From: Gnetum montanum
Taxonomy: Eukaryota; Streptophyta; Gnetopsida; Gnetales; Gnetaceae
Direction of reading: 5' to 3'
Length of the DNA: 62,000 nucleotides
NCBI GenBank assembly: GCA_015680685.1
Contig: MNCI01037820.1
Coordinates: forward strand, 808,530 to 870,529
Shown here: one piece after another, positions 47,755 through 59,458 of the stretch
Layout: every line of letters begins with the position of its first letter
How positions within the stretch are numbered: position 1 is the stretch's first letter
The notes under the pieces: model-generated
What the model was told of the DNA's origin: nothing
What the model saw: the letters and a program-made list of their open reading frames with translations, nothing else
The model's database searches: none
Translations under genes and position numbers: made by a program

Positions 47755-48612
47755 TGATGAGTGATGAGGTACCCCTATGCTCAACCATACGAATCACAAG
47801 TGTTCATGCACCATCCAATTGAATTCCATGGATGGGACTAGTTGTGGCATCTAGATCGTTATGCTTTGATCGTAGTTCGTTGTCTTCCTACTTGAACTAG
47901 TGGTAGCTTTGTCACGTATGGTTTAGTCCAAAGTGAGGTGTATGATGTTGTTTCTAATTCTATGCTACTCTTGATGATGATAAAGAGATGAATTAATTAA
48001 ACTAATGAATAGTGAGAAACAAGATCTAAACTAGCCTATGGGTGATGGTATCTGCTCTTAACCGTCCGTACCCATCTTGGACTTTGTGAGATTGCTTCTA
48101 GGGTTGCCAAGTGTACATCACTAGTTGTACCAAATAATACACTTCTGGGTTGCCAAGTACTTCCACTTAAATGCTCATGATCAAGTCATACACATTTTTC
48201 TTAATAATAGAAATAGTAAATAGTAATAAAGGGAAATGTTTAACTAAGGAAAGCATTAAATAATTAAAGCAGCAATATTAATCTAGGTGGATGCTGCAAT
48301 TAGGGAAGTAATCTCAATCTTTATTGCCAATCATGTAACATGTCCAAGTACATCACACTCAAACAAAGGTGTCGTATGATTACAAATATGACACTGTGGG
48401 CATGCACTGGGGATAAGAGACTTAAAAGAGAAGAAACTAAAAATTAAAACTATCTCTCTAATTCCTATGCTCTACATGTTTTCTCCTCTGGGAGTCCAAG
48501 TGTAGTATTTACAGGTAAGATCCAAATGAGGTAATGTTAGGTACTTGACGTCGCTTATTAGCCCTCCGATGTCGCGTATCCAATGTTGGGGTCACAAAAG
48601 GATGACTCATTA
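47755..48612 (-). mobile_element. 5' LTR, non-autonomous copy 2
   Basis: 858 bp, TGATGAG to CTCATTA. GATCTTTATT-equivalent block (CAATCTTTATTGCC) near 48316. U3 has CGATGTCGCG-type motifs (48540-48590). Confidence 0.9.
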
Positions 48613-48617
48613 AACAT

Positions 48618-48965
48618 GATTATTAAAATCCCCTCTAATAAAGATGCTTTCTTGTTGGGAACTTTCTTAAAGCATCTGATCCATGGAATCTCAAAAATCC
48701 TACTTAATCAAATTTTTTAGACCAATTTGTGAAGCATATATGATGATGAGGTTAATGATCTTATTTCCAAACATAAGTTTGATGCCCATAATTTGATCAC
48801 CATGGTGATGTACTTGTGCTACTTTATCTTTGAGAGATTGATCAACGATGATGTCCCCTCCGTTTTGGTTATTTTCTTTTTCTAAATAGAAGAGTTTATA
48901 ATCTTGGACTGAATCTTTAATTTTCTCCCTTTTCCATCTTGTTTCTTGAACCAAGAAAAATAAAA
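48618..48965 (-). pseudogene. LINE endonuclease domain, first part
   Basis: The minus strand reads VQETRWKREKIKDSV, NQNGGDIIVDQSLKDKV, GDQIMGIKLMFGNKIIN, IIIYASQIG. It matches the AP-endonuclease region of plant L1-type LINEs (VQETRWKG..., GDRIISIKLV, SAYAPQVG). The frame is open here and continues, broken, at 40938-40600 on the far side of the LTR element. Confidence 0.85.
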
Positions 48966-49002
48966 ATAATTCTAAAAAATAGGTAATTCTTACCTTATGC
49001 AT

Positions 49003-49420
49003 TGCCTATAATCCTTCTTCCTAACTTCATCATATGGATCATAAGCTTGATACCTCTATAGTTCTCATAGTTTTGGATGTCTCTCTTGTTCTCATAGATG
49101 GCTATTATAATTCTTCTCCTCTAATCATCTACATTTTCCCATCCTCTTAAATCTTGTTCAAAAAATTTGCTAACTAAGCAACCCATATATTTTCATAAAT
49201 TTTCATACCTCTATAGAAATATCACTCGATTCCATTGCTTTTCCACTCTTTATGTTCATAAAGATTTTCTTTACTTCAAATGAAAAAATACAATATGTTA
49301 ACATTTGATTCCATGTCTTCAACTTCATCTCTAGAAAATATTTCATTAAGTAGCTCCTAAAAATATATCTTCCATCACTTCAAATTAGCAACAATCAACA
49401 CATTGTTATTCAAAATCCTT
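49003..49420 (-). pseudogene. LINE reverse transcriptase N-terminal fragment
   Basis: The minus strand reads, with stops: WKIYF and ELLNEIFSRDEVED (about 49400-49300), NIKSGKAMESSDI, KFFEQDLRGWENVDD, IAIYENKRDIQNYENYRG and IKLMIHMMKLGRRI (49130-49010). It matches the fingers region of plant LINE RT (NGKAVGPDGIP, PIYKNKGDIQNC, NYRGIKLMSHTMKLWERVI). It lies 5' of the endonuclease piece on the same strand, the reverse of normal LINE order. The two pieces are therefore probably separate insertions or a rearrangement. Confidence 0.75.
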
Positions 49421-49429
49421 AGGTACTCA

Positions 49430-51780
49430 ATGTTGATGATAAAATCCCAAAATTAAATGCATCTTTCACTCTTAAACTTATAATATCTAATGGACATCTC
49501 TTGCATATAACAAAATACTATTGCCCTGAAAATTTTTAACCTATTTGTAGACCCAAGAAACAATCTATTTATTCATGTCATTCTTCATAAGGAAAAAAGC
49601 TTCATTGATGCTTTAGAAGTACTGTTTCCTTACATCATGTGTAAAATGCTGAGCTTGGTTAGGGTGCAATGCAAGGGAATGACATTTAACCAAGTCCCTA
49701 ATATGAGAGCTATTGGAATAATAAGTAATCTCAAAACAAAGTTTAAAGACATTCATCTTCTTCCATCTAGGTTTGATGTCCCCTTCCAATGCTCAACACC
49801 ATTAATCCTCTATAGTATTTTTCTCCTACTCCTTAATTTACCTCCACCTATCTTCTTGTTTATGCCTCCTTAGCATCTCCTCATGCCCCTTCCTTTTCGA
49901 CTCTTCTTCCCCCTCTCCTCATGTAGGATCTTTTATTAGAGCTCTTCATTCAACACCTTCCTCTTCATTTAGCACCTCCCTCTTAATCTTCTAATAATTA
50001 TCTACTCGATATTTCACTTGCATTTTGACATATTCTATGGTAATTGCAACCTCTTATAAAATACAATCCTTATTTATAAGCTATATAACCATTATATTTT
50101 CATTAGTCACTTTTTGGATGCCTTTCATTCTATCCTTTTAATTAGCTTTGAGTCTTTTCATAGTTTCTTGTGTATTCTCTTGTATTCCTTCTTTCAGCCT
50201 AATTTTGAATTGCTACTCTAGTTAACCTTAAATAACTATCTTTATGTCTATGTCAATAAACTTGTTAGAGGTGGTTGATGTCAAGGTTACAAACCATTGT
50301 GTGAACATACCACTATTTCTTGAAGTGCAAAAGTCCCCCATCTCTCATTTTGTAGTTGTTCCATAAATAACAAGCGATGAAGAAAATATAGACCTGATAG
50401 TATAGTTGCTATCAACTTTACTAAATCATCTTTCTCTTCATGACACAAACTAGATGATCTACCCTACAAATTACATAGAAGTCCTTACCAAGCTCTAGAA
50501 GGAAAGAATTCAACCAACATTCTTATATGACTACTTCAACTTCATATATGCTAAGAAGTAAGAAGTATTCACCTAATGATAATGGAATAAGTACTTTAGA
50601 AAGACAAAGTATAAGTCATTGATCTTTAAATAGTTTTTGAACTTCACTAAAAATCTCTCAACCACTTCAATAGCTATCCATTAAAACTACATAAGAAAGG
50701 ATCCTAAAACCTATCCACTTGCAAATATTAAGATTTCCTCAAAGAAAAAATCAAGAGCAAAGATCAAACCCTTGGAGGTATGAAAAATAATCTCATCCTC
50801 TATCAATATACTAAGGTTTGAAGGAATCAAATCCTTCAAACTATGCATTTCAATATCCATGAGTCTTGTACTTTGATCACACTAATGCCTAAAAAACACT
50901 ACAACATTTAAACCATGTTTATCCTATAAAAGAGATGGAAATATGCCCCAACCAACTAAATTCAATAATTCTAGGAGTTATTGATTCTATAAAAAAGACT
51001 AACTGCCCAAATCAAAGGTCGGATTTGTATCCCTGGCAACCAAAGTTTCCTTCCAAAGTGAACATACTATTATAAGTGGCACAGATGGTTGGGTAGAGGT
51101 GTCTACTAGAAGATGTGGTAGTTTTCAATTTTTCAAATGAGCCAAGCTATGATTGCTTGAAAACTATTATCATTTATATTTTTATTGTAACACCCTAATG
51201 ACCTAGTCTTAGGCTTGAAATGTATTACTTAGAAAATAAATTACAACTTAATAAAATCAAAAGGATTCCAAGAAAATTTATAGTCAAAGTAGTAGACATC
51301 CATAAAATAAGCATAGAGGAACACAAACATTACAAAATTAAGTAAATATAAAATTATAATGCTAATAACTCCTTATGTATAAAACCTAACTTGTTCACTA
51401 AGCCAAAATAATTTGTAACCCCTAATGCCTAAGCCAAAATTCATGATAGCCAAACATTATTAACATAGCAAAAAATAATATAATTTACAAATGAAATTGC
51501 AACATAAGGCTACTAATGAACCAAAAATACTATCCAAATAATAAGCTCCAAATTAACATTACAAATCACTAACTTAAATACACAAAAAAGTAAAGTTAGG
51601 CCTACATCTAAAATAGGCAAGCACAAAATCCTCATTGCTGACCAAAGGGCATTACAAAGTTCAAATACTAGTTAAACATTACAACTTAGAAATTACATAA
51701 AATTTTTAACTTAAGAAAATACTAGAAAATATCTAAATTTTAATCTAAACATCAACTTCTTCAACTACTTCTCATTAGTA
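49430..51780. other. no gene; old repeat sequence
   Basis: 49430-49630 may be the decayed linker upstream of the LINE RT. The rest is AT- and pyrimidine-rich with no domain recognised; the 78-codon plus ORF at 49637-49873 is low complexity. Confidence 0.4.
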
Positions 51781-51783
51781 TTG

Positions 51784-51926
51784 GAATCTTAAAATAATCA
51801 TAATATAGGTACATCCCAGGATATATAGTCTAATTAGAAATTTATAATTTGGCATTTCCTACTAGAATTGAACCCATGACTTGGATCTTTCAAATCAAGA
51901 GTCTTACCACCAGGCTACCATCTCAT
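51784..51926 (-). mobile_element. tRNA-derived SINE (best preserved copy)
   Basis: On the minus strand: GATGGTAGCCTGGTGGTAAG (A box), GACTCTTGATTTGAAAGATC, then CATGGGTTCAATTCTAGTAG (B box), then a 3' part ending in TTATTTTAAGATTCC. Same family as 7590-7737 and 60306-60381. Confidence 0.72.
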
Positions 51927-52118
51927 GTTTTTGCAACGACTTCTCATTACAAACACTTATTTCACTTAGGAGGTAAAAACAAAGGGAAAAGTTAATTCAC
52001 ATGACTAAGTAGGGAAAATAAATTATAAATGCTTCTTTAGAGGTTTTGAAACCAAGAATTAGATAACTGGACAACCGTGCATAAATTTTGTTGCATCCAA
52101 AAATATTATCATCAAACA

Positions 52119-52340
52119 TATCATTATCATCATCATCATCATCATCATCATCTTAGTCTTGTTCTAACAAAATGAGATTAGATACATGAATTCTTTTTCA
52201 CTATTTGCATTTACAAGGAGTTAAATCTTTTTTTATTTACAATTTCTTCAAGTCATCTTAAATCATTCTTTTCCATGTTATTTTGGTCTTCCTTTGGGTG
52301 GCTTTTGTGGAATAATGATGTAGCATTGAATGTATGTAAT
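52119..52340 (-). mobile_element. 3' end of a LINE with (GAT)n tail
   Basis: On the plus strand a (CAT)n array (52127-52152) is followed by CTTAGTCTTGTTCTAACAAA, then ATGAGATTAGATACATGAAT and TTGGTCTTCCTTTGGGTGGC. This is the reverse complement of the usual plant LINE 3' region. It is related to the 48-bp insertion at 36321-36368. Confidence 0.75.
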
Positions 52341-53258
52341 CATTAAATAACCAAGAAAAATTTAAAAAGTTAATAATCAAATAGAAAATCCATCATCATC
52401 CCCAAACCCTAGAATTTGTGGAAGCTAGTATCAAACTCTTAGTGTCAAAATGTCAAATGTTGGAATATGTACTCATTATGCATCATATGTTTTTTTGGAA
52501 TGAAATAGAATGAGTCTTTAGGACTTATTTAATGTTTCTTAAATCTTGTACCAAGATCAACTTAGATGTCATCCTAGTCTCTATCATTCACTAAGTGTCC
52601 AGGTGCCTCCTCCATGCAACACTATTTCAAGATCAATGTAACATGCATTTCACTATTATATAAAGTAAAGGCTTGAAGAATTCCTTAAGGTTCCTTTAAA
52701 ACTAACTAATCACTTCCTCCATGCTAGCTCTACCTAAATCAAATAGAGAAGTTGAGCTAACATCTTAAATGCTAATTATCCAACGTAAACAAAAATTATT
52801 GATAAACAAATATATGCAAATAACCAAACCTAGGGTAGTAGAAAAACAAAACTAATTGCATATCAAAGACTCAAATCAAATGTTGATGAGCCCTAAGTCT
52901 CCTATATTGATTTTCAAACCTTAACTGATTTTAGTTTTGATTTCTTCTTCTTCTTTCTCCAAATTGATAAGTCAAAACTACATTTTGGACATTAAAACTT
53001 TACATGTTGAATCTTAATAGTTGAAGTAACCATTTTCTTCATTTTTCCTTGTGCTAGCATTTCTATGCACCTTGTACTAAACGCTATGACCTATATTGTA
53101 ATTCCTAATATAAGTTGCAATGAAAGTCATGATGGTTGTATGACTTCCAAAAAGTGTGTTGAGGTTCACACCACTATCATAGATATCTTTGCCTTCTAGA
53201 CACTAGACATTGAAGAAGAAATTAGGCCAAAAATTCTACAACAAATTAAAAACCCTAA
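52341..53258. other. no recognisable feature
   Basis: AT-rich sequence without a supported ORF; possibly more of the LINE 3' region at its left end. Confidence 0.4.
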
Positions 53259-53263
53259 TGAAT

Positions 53264-54204
53264 TAATGAGTCATCATTGTTGCGTTGACGAGCCCTCATT
53301 GATGCAGCTGACCACATCAACAAGGCCTCCTCCACAAGGCCCCATTGATGCATCTTGACCTATGTTGATGATTCCTTGTCAACGTGGTGTTTGTCCATTG
53401 CCTATAAATATGAGCCTACTCGTCGCATTTATGGGGAGTCTAGATTTCAATTGTAGTGAAGCTCTTACCTTTTTTTCATTCGAAAGTTACAATTTTCTCA
53501 CTGAGTGCCTGTAGTAGGAGTCATTGAGTGTACAAATCTTTATTCGAGCATTGTTGTACCTAAGCATGATAGTGTGTGCGGCAATAAAGATGAGCTTTCT
53601 GATAAACCTTGCAGCACTTTGGATAGATTAGCTCTCTTATTTATGCATTCAATGTTTTGAATTATTTGTTAATTATTTTCAATTATTTGACAATTATTTC
53701 CAAGCAATTGAGTTAATGAGAATTATTAAGCTAGATAGATTAAATACATCAATACGACTGCTTCGAGTGTAACACGTATTCACTAAGTAATCCTAGCAGC
53801 ATTATCGCTTGGTATGCCCAATAGCATAACATTTGGTCATCCAATAGTGGATACATGGGTTCAGGACGTGTACAGAAAGTGGGAACAAATGCTTATGTTA
53901 GGATTAGTTAATTGATTAGTTAATTAGTCATTTAGATTAGTTAATTAAACTCCTTTTTATCTACATTTTGAGCACCCACAATATAAAATACAAAATGATA
54001 AAAATCAAATGCCTCAGTTACACTTAACCATAACAATGTACATCACAAGTGTAATTGGGAGGACAATGATTGACCTTAAGGCTAGATTCACTTCCTAAAG
54101 GGCTAGTGCACTAGAAGTGATAAAGTCCATGGAATTCGACCAAGTCATGCATGAACGCTTTGTGATTCGTATGGTTGAGCGTAGGGGTACCTCACTACTC
54201 ATCA
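53264..54204 (+). mobile_element. solo LTR, plus orientation, TSD TGAAT
   Basis: 941 bp, TAATGAG to CTCATCA, with exact TGAAT at 53259-53263 and 54205-54209. TATA-like CCTATAAATATGAG lies near 53400, AATAAAG near 53583, and the end block GCGTAGGGGTACCTC near 54180. No GATATC array: U3 instead has repeated GTTGATG/CATCAAC-type units (53275-53390). Confidence 0.88.
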
Positions 54205-54209
54205 TGAAT

Positions 54210-55075
54210 CAACTTAGAAAATCAATAAAAATTAACAATATTCAAATTAGGTCAAAACCAAATAAAATTCATGATAAAGTACTATCAACATAGCAAAAAC
54301 TTAGATCCACTTCCAAATTGTAGAATTATAAATCATAGAAATTTAGACTTGGTAAATGCATATCAAAAAATGGATTTTGTTGAATAGATGTTATCAAAAT
54401 GGAATGTGCATAATCTTATGGAATTGAAAGTTCAAAAATGAGAATTATAATAAATTTCTCTACCTAATTGGAAGCATGTTGATAGAAATCCTTATGAAGG
54501 TAAGATCTTCTAATTAGGCTTCAAACCCTAAGTGGAGGCAACATATTAATAATTGAATCCAAATGATATCTAAAATGGAAATCTAGAAAGGAAAGGACTT
54601 ACATAAATTTAGAAGGCAACGTAAGCTTAACTACCACTCCTCTCTTATTTTTAATAAGATCTTCCTCTCTAGCTCTATCTTGTAGATGTTGGTGAAGCAA
54701 ATGAATGATTTCTAAAGGAAGGGTTACTAAGTATTTATACTCACCATGGCATGCTAGGGTCAAGCCAATGGGTGATTTTTAATGGGTGACAAAGTACATA
54801 TAACCTAAATCTAAAATTAAGATATAGCTTTTAATTCTAAAAAGGATCAAAACCCAATGTTGGTCCTCCAAAAATTACAAGGTACCAATAAGTGAACTAT
54901 TCCAAGGTCACATGCTAACCATTGTTTAAGGTGTAAACCCAAATATAACCGTCTAGAGGGATTATATGTTCTACTATCGACATAGAAAATAAAATATCAA
55001 ATATATTTACTAATATTAAATAATTACACAAGCATATCATAAATAGAATAATCAAAGCATACTACAAGCTTAGTG
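54210..55075. other. no recognisable feature
   Basis: AT-rich noncoding sequence. Confidence 0.4.
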
Positions 55076-55084
55076 TAGAAGCTT

Positions 55085-55255
55085 CATTTGGATTAATGGT
55101 AAGGTGCTTGATTCTCAAGTCAAAGCTCTGAGTTCAAGCTTGGACATAACAACTCAAAGAGCTTAGGTTTTTGCTCATCCACCAACCCTCTTGGGACCCT
55201 ACTTGGTGGGATGAACATTGTGGATTTAGGTGATAATCCTTTATACCATAAGCCC
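55085..55255 (+). mobile_element. SINE-like element, complete head
   Basis: GGATTAATGGTAAGGTGCTT (A-box-like) and CTCTGAGTTCAAGCTTGG (B-box-like) are followed by the body AGAGCTTAGGTTTTTGCTCA. The duplicon A copy has lost this head. Confidence 0.55.
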
Positions 55256-55581
55256 AATGTAAAACCTCATGTGTCAATGACCCATCTAGTACCCAATACG
55301 TACTTACTCAAAACTCTAACAAAAGAGTTAGTGCACATATGCTTAAAATCAATTAAAATGCCAAATACATCTTACAAGGTAAATAGCTCAACTATGTAAA
55401 TAAGCCCAAAACACACATCACCACCAAAGTGTATCCAAATTAAAAGGTACAATCACATAACATATGTTAGACAAACAACACATCAAAGGTTTAAGCCACA
55501 AAACATACCAACTAGGAGGGGTATCTAGAACTAAGGTGTTACACCTACAATCCACTATAGTTGAAAGCATCTATACCACAT

Positions 55582-56488
55582 TGATGAGCGATGGAGGTGT
55601 TCCAACACTTTACCATACAAGTCAGAAGTGTCTGTGCATGACCAGATCGTGATTTGCAGATAGACAATGTAATTATGCTAGTAATTGATGTTAAGTTTGA
55701 GATCATTGTCTTCCCACTTTGAGTTAGTGAAGTTCAAGTGTATGGTGTAACTCTTGGTGAGGCATATGATTAGATAATGTTGTGAGAATCTTAATGCTCC
55801 TAATGGTAAACATAGTTGGAGATAAAACTCTAAGTCTAATAAACTAGGAAAACATAAATCTATCTTAGCCTAATGTGATGGATATCTGGTCGTGGCCTAC
55901 TGTATATGCCTTGCACTCATGTAGTTATGACTAGGATTACCAAGTGGTATTACTACTGAGTGAATTAAGCAACACCACTACTAGGTTACCAGATAACTAC
56001 ACTTAGCGCTCAAAACCACTCATATCCATTCCTCTTACTAATAACATGTAAAATAAAGTGCTTGAAATGTAAACAATCAATGAGGAAAGCAAGAAAATTA
56101 TTCTAAATACACAGATAGAAAACTAAGTAGATGTTGCAATGATGAAAAGCAATCTCGATCTTTATTGCCAATGATGAAAAGAAATCTCGATCTTTATTGC
56201 CAATGATGAATTGTGTCAAAGTACAATTCACTTGAATAAAGACACTGAACAACTGCTCAACACCACATTACAAGCATTCACTCTATTGCTAAACTATGAA
56301 AACAAACTACAAGAATATGGCTAAGGGTTAGAATCAAAAATTATTTAGTCTATGACCAAGTGTTAGTATTTATAGGGCTATATAGATCATGAGACATTGC
56401 ATCAACAATGATGTAGGATGGGCTACGACATCGTAGCTATAATATTGTTGATATGATATTGCATTACAATAAAAAATTGGTTTTATCA
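55582..56488 (-). mobile_element. solo LTR (copy B), TSD CACAT
   Basis: 907 bp, TGATGAG to TTTTATCA, with CACAT at 55577-55581 and 56489-56493. It is the same insertion as 2459-3321, plus a local direct duplication of AATGATGAAAAGCAATCTCG... around 56146-56205. Confidence 0.87.
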
Positions 56489-56821
56489 CACATAGTTATA
56501 GTAGCACTTGAAAATAAGATGGTTTGTACATGTCATACATATTTTACAAATATCTAATCCACATCTAATGAGAAAAGATTTAGTTGGTATGGCATGATAA
56601 GATATCAACCAAGCAAACATTTTTTTTTTTTGGTAACTTTCTATTCCACATCATTAAGTCTCTTTAGCCACTATATCATTCCTAAATACAATGCTAACAC
56701 CTCAACTTAAAAAATTATTTAAAAATAAAAATGCAAAATGCTTGCAAAATATTAGAGATGGTAAGAATGATAAAATAAAATATCTACATGTAATGATTCC
56801 AATATTCATAAGAGCACTAAT

Positions 56822-56967
56822 TACTAGATCAAGAATAAGATCACACCAACTTCATACAAGTTGAAACTAGAAGATAAAATACAAGTTGAAACTAGAAGAT
56901 AAAATAATAGGTAACATGAAGACAAAACATGTTGATTGTGTTTACCATAAGTAGTAGAAGATGAGTA
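56822..56967. other. 146-bp segment absent from duplicon A
   Basis: Interrupts sequence continuous at 3648-3656 in A. It contains a 25-bp tandem pair (ACAAGTTGAAACTAGAAGAT..., 56857 and 56882). Origin unknown. Confidence 0.55.
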
Positions 56968-57379
56968 ATGTATTATTAAAATGTTGTTGAATAAATTTGC
57001 TGAGAAGAAAATGACAAATTTATTATACTTGAGGTTTATCATTTTTAAGTGCGCAAGGCCGACAGTAAATGTGCGTTCCCTATGCAATGGCAAAACATAA
57101 TACAAAATGTAAGTAATGACGGTCTCCTGTCCATCCCTAAGCACTAAGAAACATGGTACTGCACTTGCCTACGGCCTACCAAGGTCTACAGTTTCGGATT
57201 GCGATCTGAAAGCAAACAGAAATGGTCACGCATAGCAGTTACGGAGGAGACCTGCACACAGATGTCTGCAAGTAGGCCTACCAGGATGCTTGCCTAACGT
57301 CGTCATCTATGTAATCAATCTTTAAACATACATCACAGAAACGAGCACAAAATCTTTGAGCAACCCAACGGCCCAACCC

Positions 57380-58710
57380 TTAACACAAAGCGTACAGCGC
57401 ATGAGCGACGATGCTAACCAGAGCCACAACCAAATAAATGCTTCTCTAGGGGCCGCTTTGCTGGGGCCGCCGGGGGTGGAGTTCAAGATGTCCCAGGAGC
57501 AGGACCAGGTGCAGGCACATGTGTGAAGGAGGAGGAGACTCTGGAGGAGGAGGAAACTCTGGAGGAGAAGGGAGAGAAGTAGCAGGAGATTCCAAAGGAG
57601 GAGGAGATTCTGGAGGAGAAGGCGGAGAAGTAGCAGGAGATTCCGAAGGAGGAGACTCTGGAGGAGGAGGAGGAAACTCTGGAGGAGAAGGCGGAGAAGT
57701 AGCAGGAGATTCCAAAGGAGGAGGAGAAAACTCTGGAGGAGAAGCCGGAGAAGTAGCAGGAGATTCCAAAGGAGGAGGAGACTCTGGAGGAGAAGGAGGA
57801 GAAGTAGCAGGAGATTTCGAAGGAGGAGGAGACTCTGGAGGAGAAGAAGAAGGTGGAGAAGTAGGAGGAGGGTCTGCACGAGGAGGAGACTCTGGAGAAG
57901 GAGCAGGAGAAGAAACAGGGTCCATAGAAGGAGAACTTGGGCTCAGACTTGAACTTGGAGCTGCAGATGAGAGGTTGAAGAAGCTGTAAGTCTCATAGCG
58001 AACAATACAGCTGCCAGTAAGCACCTGGGCACCCCGTTTTCCCACAAACATTTTATACATGCGACCCAGAACTTTCTTCAGACAGCCTGTGCAGTGGGCG
58101 ACGGACAAATCGCTAGTGCACTGAACCAGTCCGTAGATCCTAGTCTTTGCTGCGGCGGGGGTAGAGCCGGCCGAAAACTTATCACCGTCTTCCACGACCA
58201 TGTTGGAGAGATTGTTCATGAGTCCTTGCATGGAGCGCCAGAACGAGTCCGGATCGGAGACATTCCGAACATTCATGAAGGTGAAGTAAGGATCCGTGTC
58301 GACATAGCCGGCGAAAGAAGAACTGTCGAAGCGCAGGTAGCAGAGGTCCGTCCAGACACGGCCGCCTGCTTTTCCGGCGCAGGCGGATTCCAGGAACTCC
58401 GAGGCCTCCACTGTGCAGTTGTGGCACTGTGACGCCGTGGGTCGCCCCGGCACTGCAGGAGGCCGTGGATGCTGTCGACGCCATGGCCGGCTGCAGATGT
58501 GTTATATGCGCCAGATTTGGAGGATGCGTTGATCAGAGTATTGAGCACCCTCTTTACGTTGAGGGAGGCGGAGCTTTGCTCGTTGTAGTTGGCTTCGCTG
58601 TAGTAGGCCAGGAGACTGTTGGCTCTGCACTGTAAAGGCGCGATCAGGCACAGCAGCAGCAGCAGAATTGTGGAGTTGAAGAAGAGCTTGGAACGAAAAT
58701 AAGGATCCAT
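57380..58710 (-). pseudogene. Gnk2 (DUF26) gene copy B, frameshifted
   Basis: Paralogue of 4393-5592. The ATG at 58708-58710 and signal peptide (MDPYFRSKLFF...LLLLLC) are kept. A 1-bp deletion at 58440/58441 shifts the frame in the first Gnk2 domain, just after the Cys that starts its C-x8-C-x2-C signature. The continuation (58453-57446) carries the rest of domain 1, domain 2 with CTSDLSVAHCTGC, and a Pro/Ser-rich region of (P)ESPPP/LESPATSPP repeats longer than in copy A. A 2-bp insertion near 57520 and 1-bp deletions near 57465 and 57432 then break the C-terminal anchor segment. The first conserved Cys is also lost (YYSEAN for YSCSSAN). The stop equivalent to that of copy A would be at 57380-57382. 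Four indels make sequencing error an unlikely explanation for all of them. Confidence 0.87.
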
Positions 58711-59458
58711 TGCAGCGGATTGGATTGGAATTGGAGAAGATTTTGCAATTGTGGTTCTTGGGTTTAGTAAGATCGGATCTGGGGTTGGGAGTTGGCGAGT
58801 TGTTCTTTAAGAGCTTCGATGAAGACAGGAGACGACCCAAGTCAAGGTCTCCCAGGGAGATCAGGTCTTCTTGCCATGGTGGGTCTGCGTTTACAGTGCG
58901 TGCATGCAAAGGCCATAAATCCGATAACTCAGTCCTTCACTCCTACTGAAGCCATGGATTCACGTGTCTTACCGTCTGTGGAGTCTTTGCCGGTTTTAAG
59001 CAGCGGTCGTGAAAATGGGCGAGGTTTCGTATTGTTTGGCAATTGGCACTGAGGGACGCCATGTGGACATTCCAGGAGCAACGTTTATCAATATGAGAAA
59101 AGGGAAACTCATTTGCACCATGGATTTTGATTTTTGGCAGGTCCATTGGCTTACGCAGAACGGTACAAGTTCAAAAACCACAGCTCACACAAGAGATATG
59201 TTGCGACTTGGGAGTCTGCCATACAAGATTCTCGTTTTCACACACGGCAACGGTGACCGTCCGCCGTGTGACCGTCCTTAGGAGTAGCTATTATGATCCG
59301 GTTACGAGTGTTCAATGACGATGACGTGATTCTCACAAGGCCAAGAAAAGAAACTCTGAAAGTTTATTGCATGCTTGCCTTATGCATTCATGGGACAACA
59401 TATCAGTAATTCATATGAGTTTTCATGAAAATAGGATAAGCATCACCAAATCATTACG
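58711..59458 (-). other. upstream region of Gnk2 pseudogene
   Basis: Conserved with the region upstream of the intact copy, but without the 363-bp insertion. No independent gene. Small ORFs on both strands here are out of frame with anything known. Confidence 0.5.

Larger units (their letters stand above)
40944..48612 (-). mobile_element. complete non-autonomous LTR retrotransposon (gag + third ORF, no pol), copy 2
   Basis: 7669 bp with LTRs 40944-41816 and 47755-48612 and a perfect target duplication AACAT (40939-40943, 48613-48617). Minus-strand order: 5' LTR, primer site, gag (about 47640-45811), A-rich spacer (45170-45060), third ORF (44465-42004), purine tract, 3' LTR. No pol. The junction between gag tail and A-rich spacer is the same as in copy 1, so both descend from one deletion founder. 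It lacks the internal promoter and third-ORF start present in copy 1. Inserted in a LINE endonuclease. Single-N scars at 41492, 41541 and 42279. Confidence 0.9.

Noticed and set aside
52127-52152. (CAT)n microsatellite
   Set aside because: Better explained as the reverse of a LINE (GAT)n tail, because the adjacent sequence is the conserved LINE 3' end.
54140-54190. Apparent inverted LTR pair between 53264-54204 (plus) and 55582-56488 (minus)
   Set aside because: Each has its own perfect target duplication (TGAAT and CACAT), so they are independent solo LTRs, not the ends of one element.
57322-57879. Leu-rich 185-codon minus frame, and Gly-rich 156-codon plus frame at 57519-57989
   Set aside because: Same repeat artefact in the pseudogene copy. 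Only its last ~50 codons (AAPREAF...) reflect the true gene, showing the frameshift.
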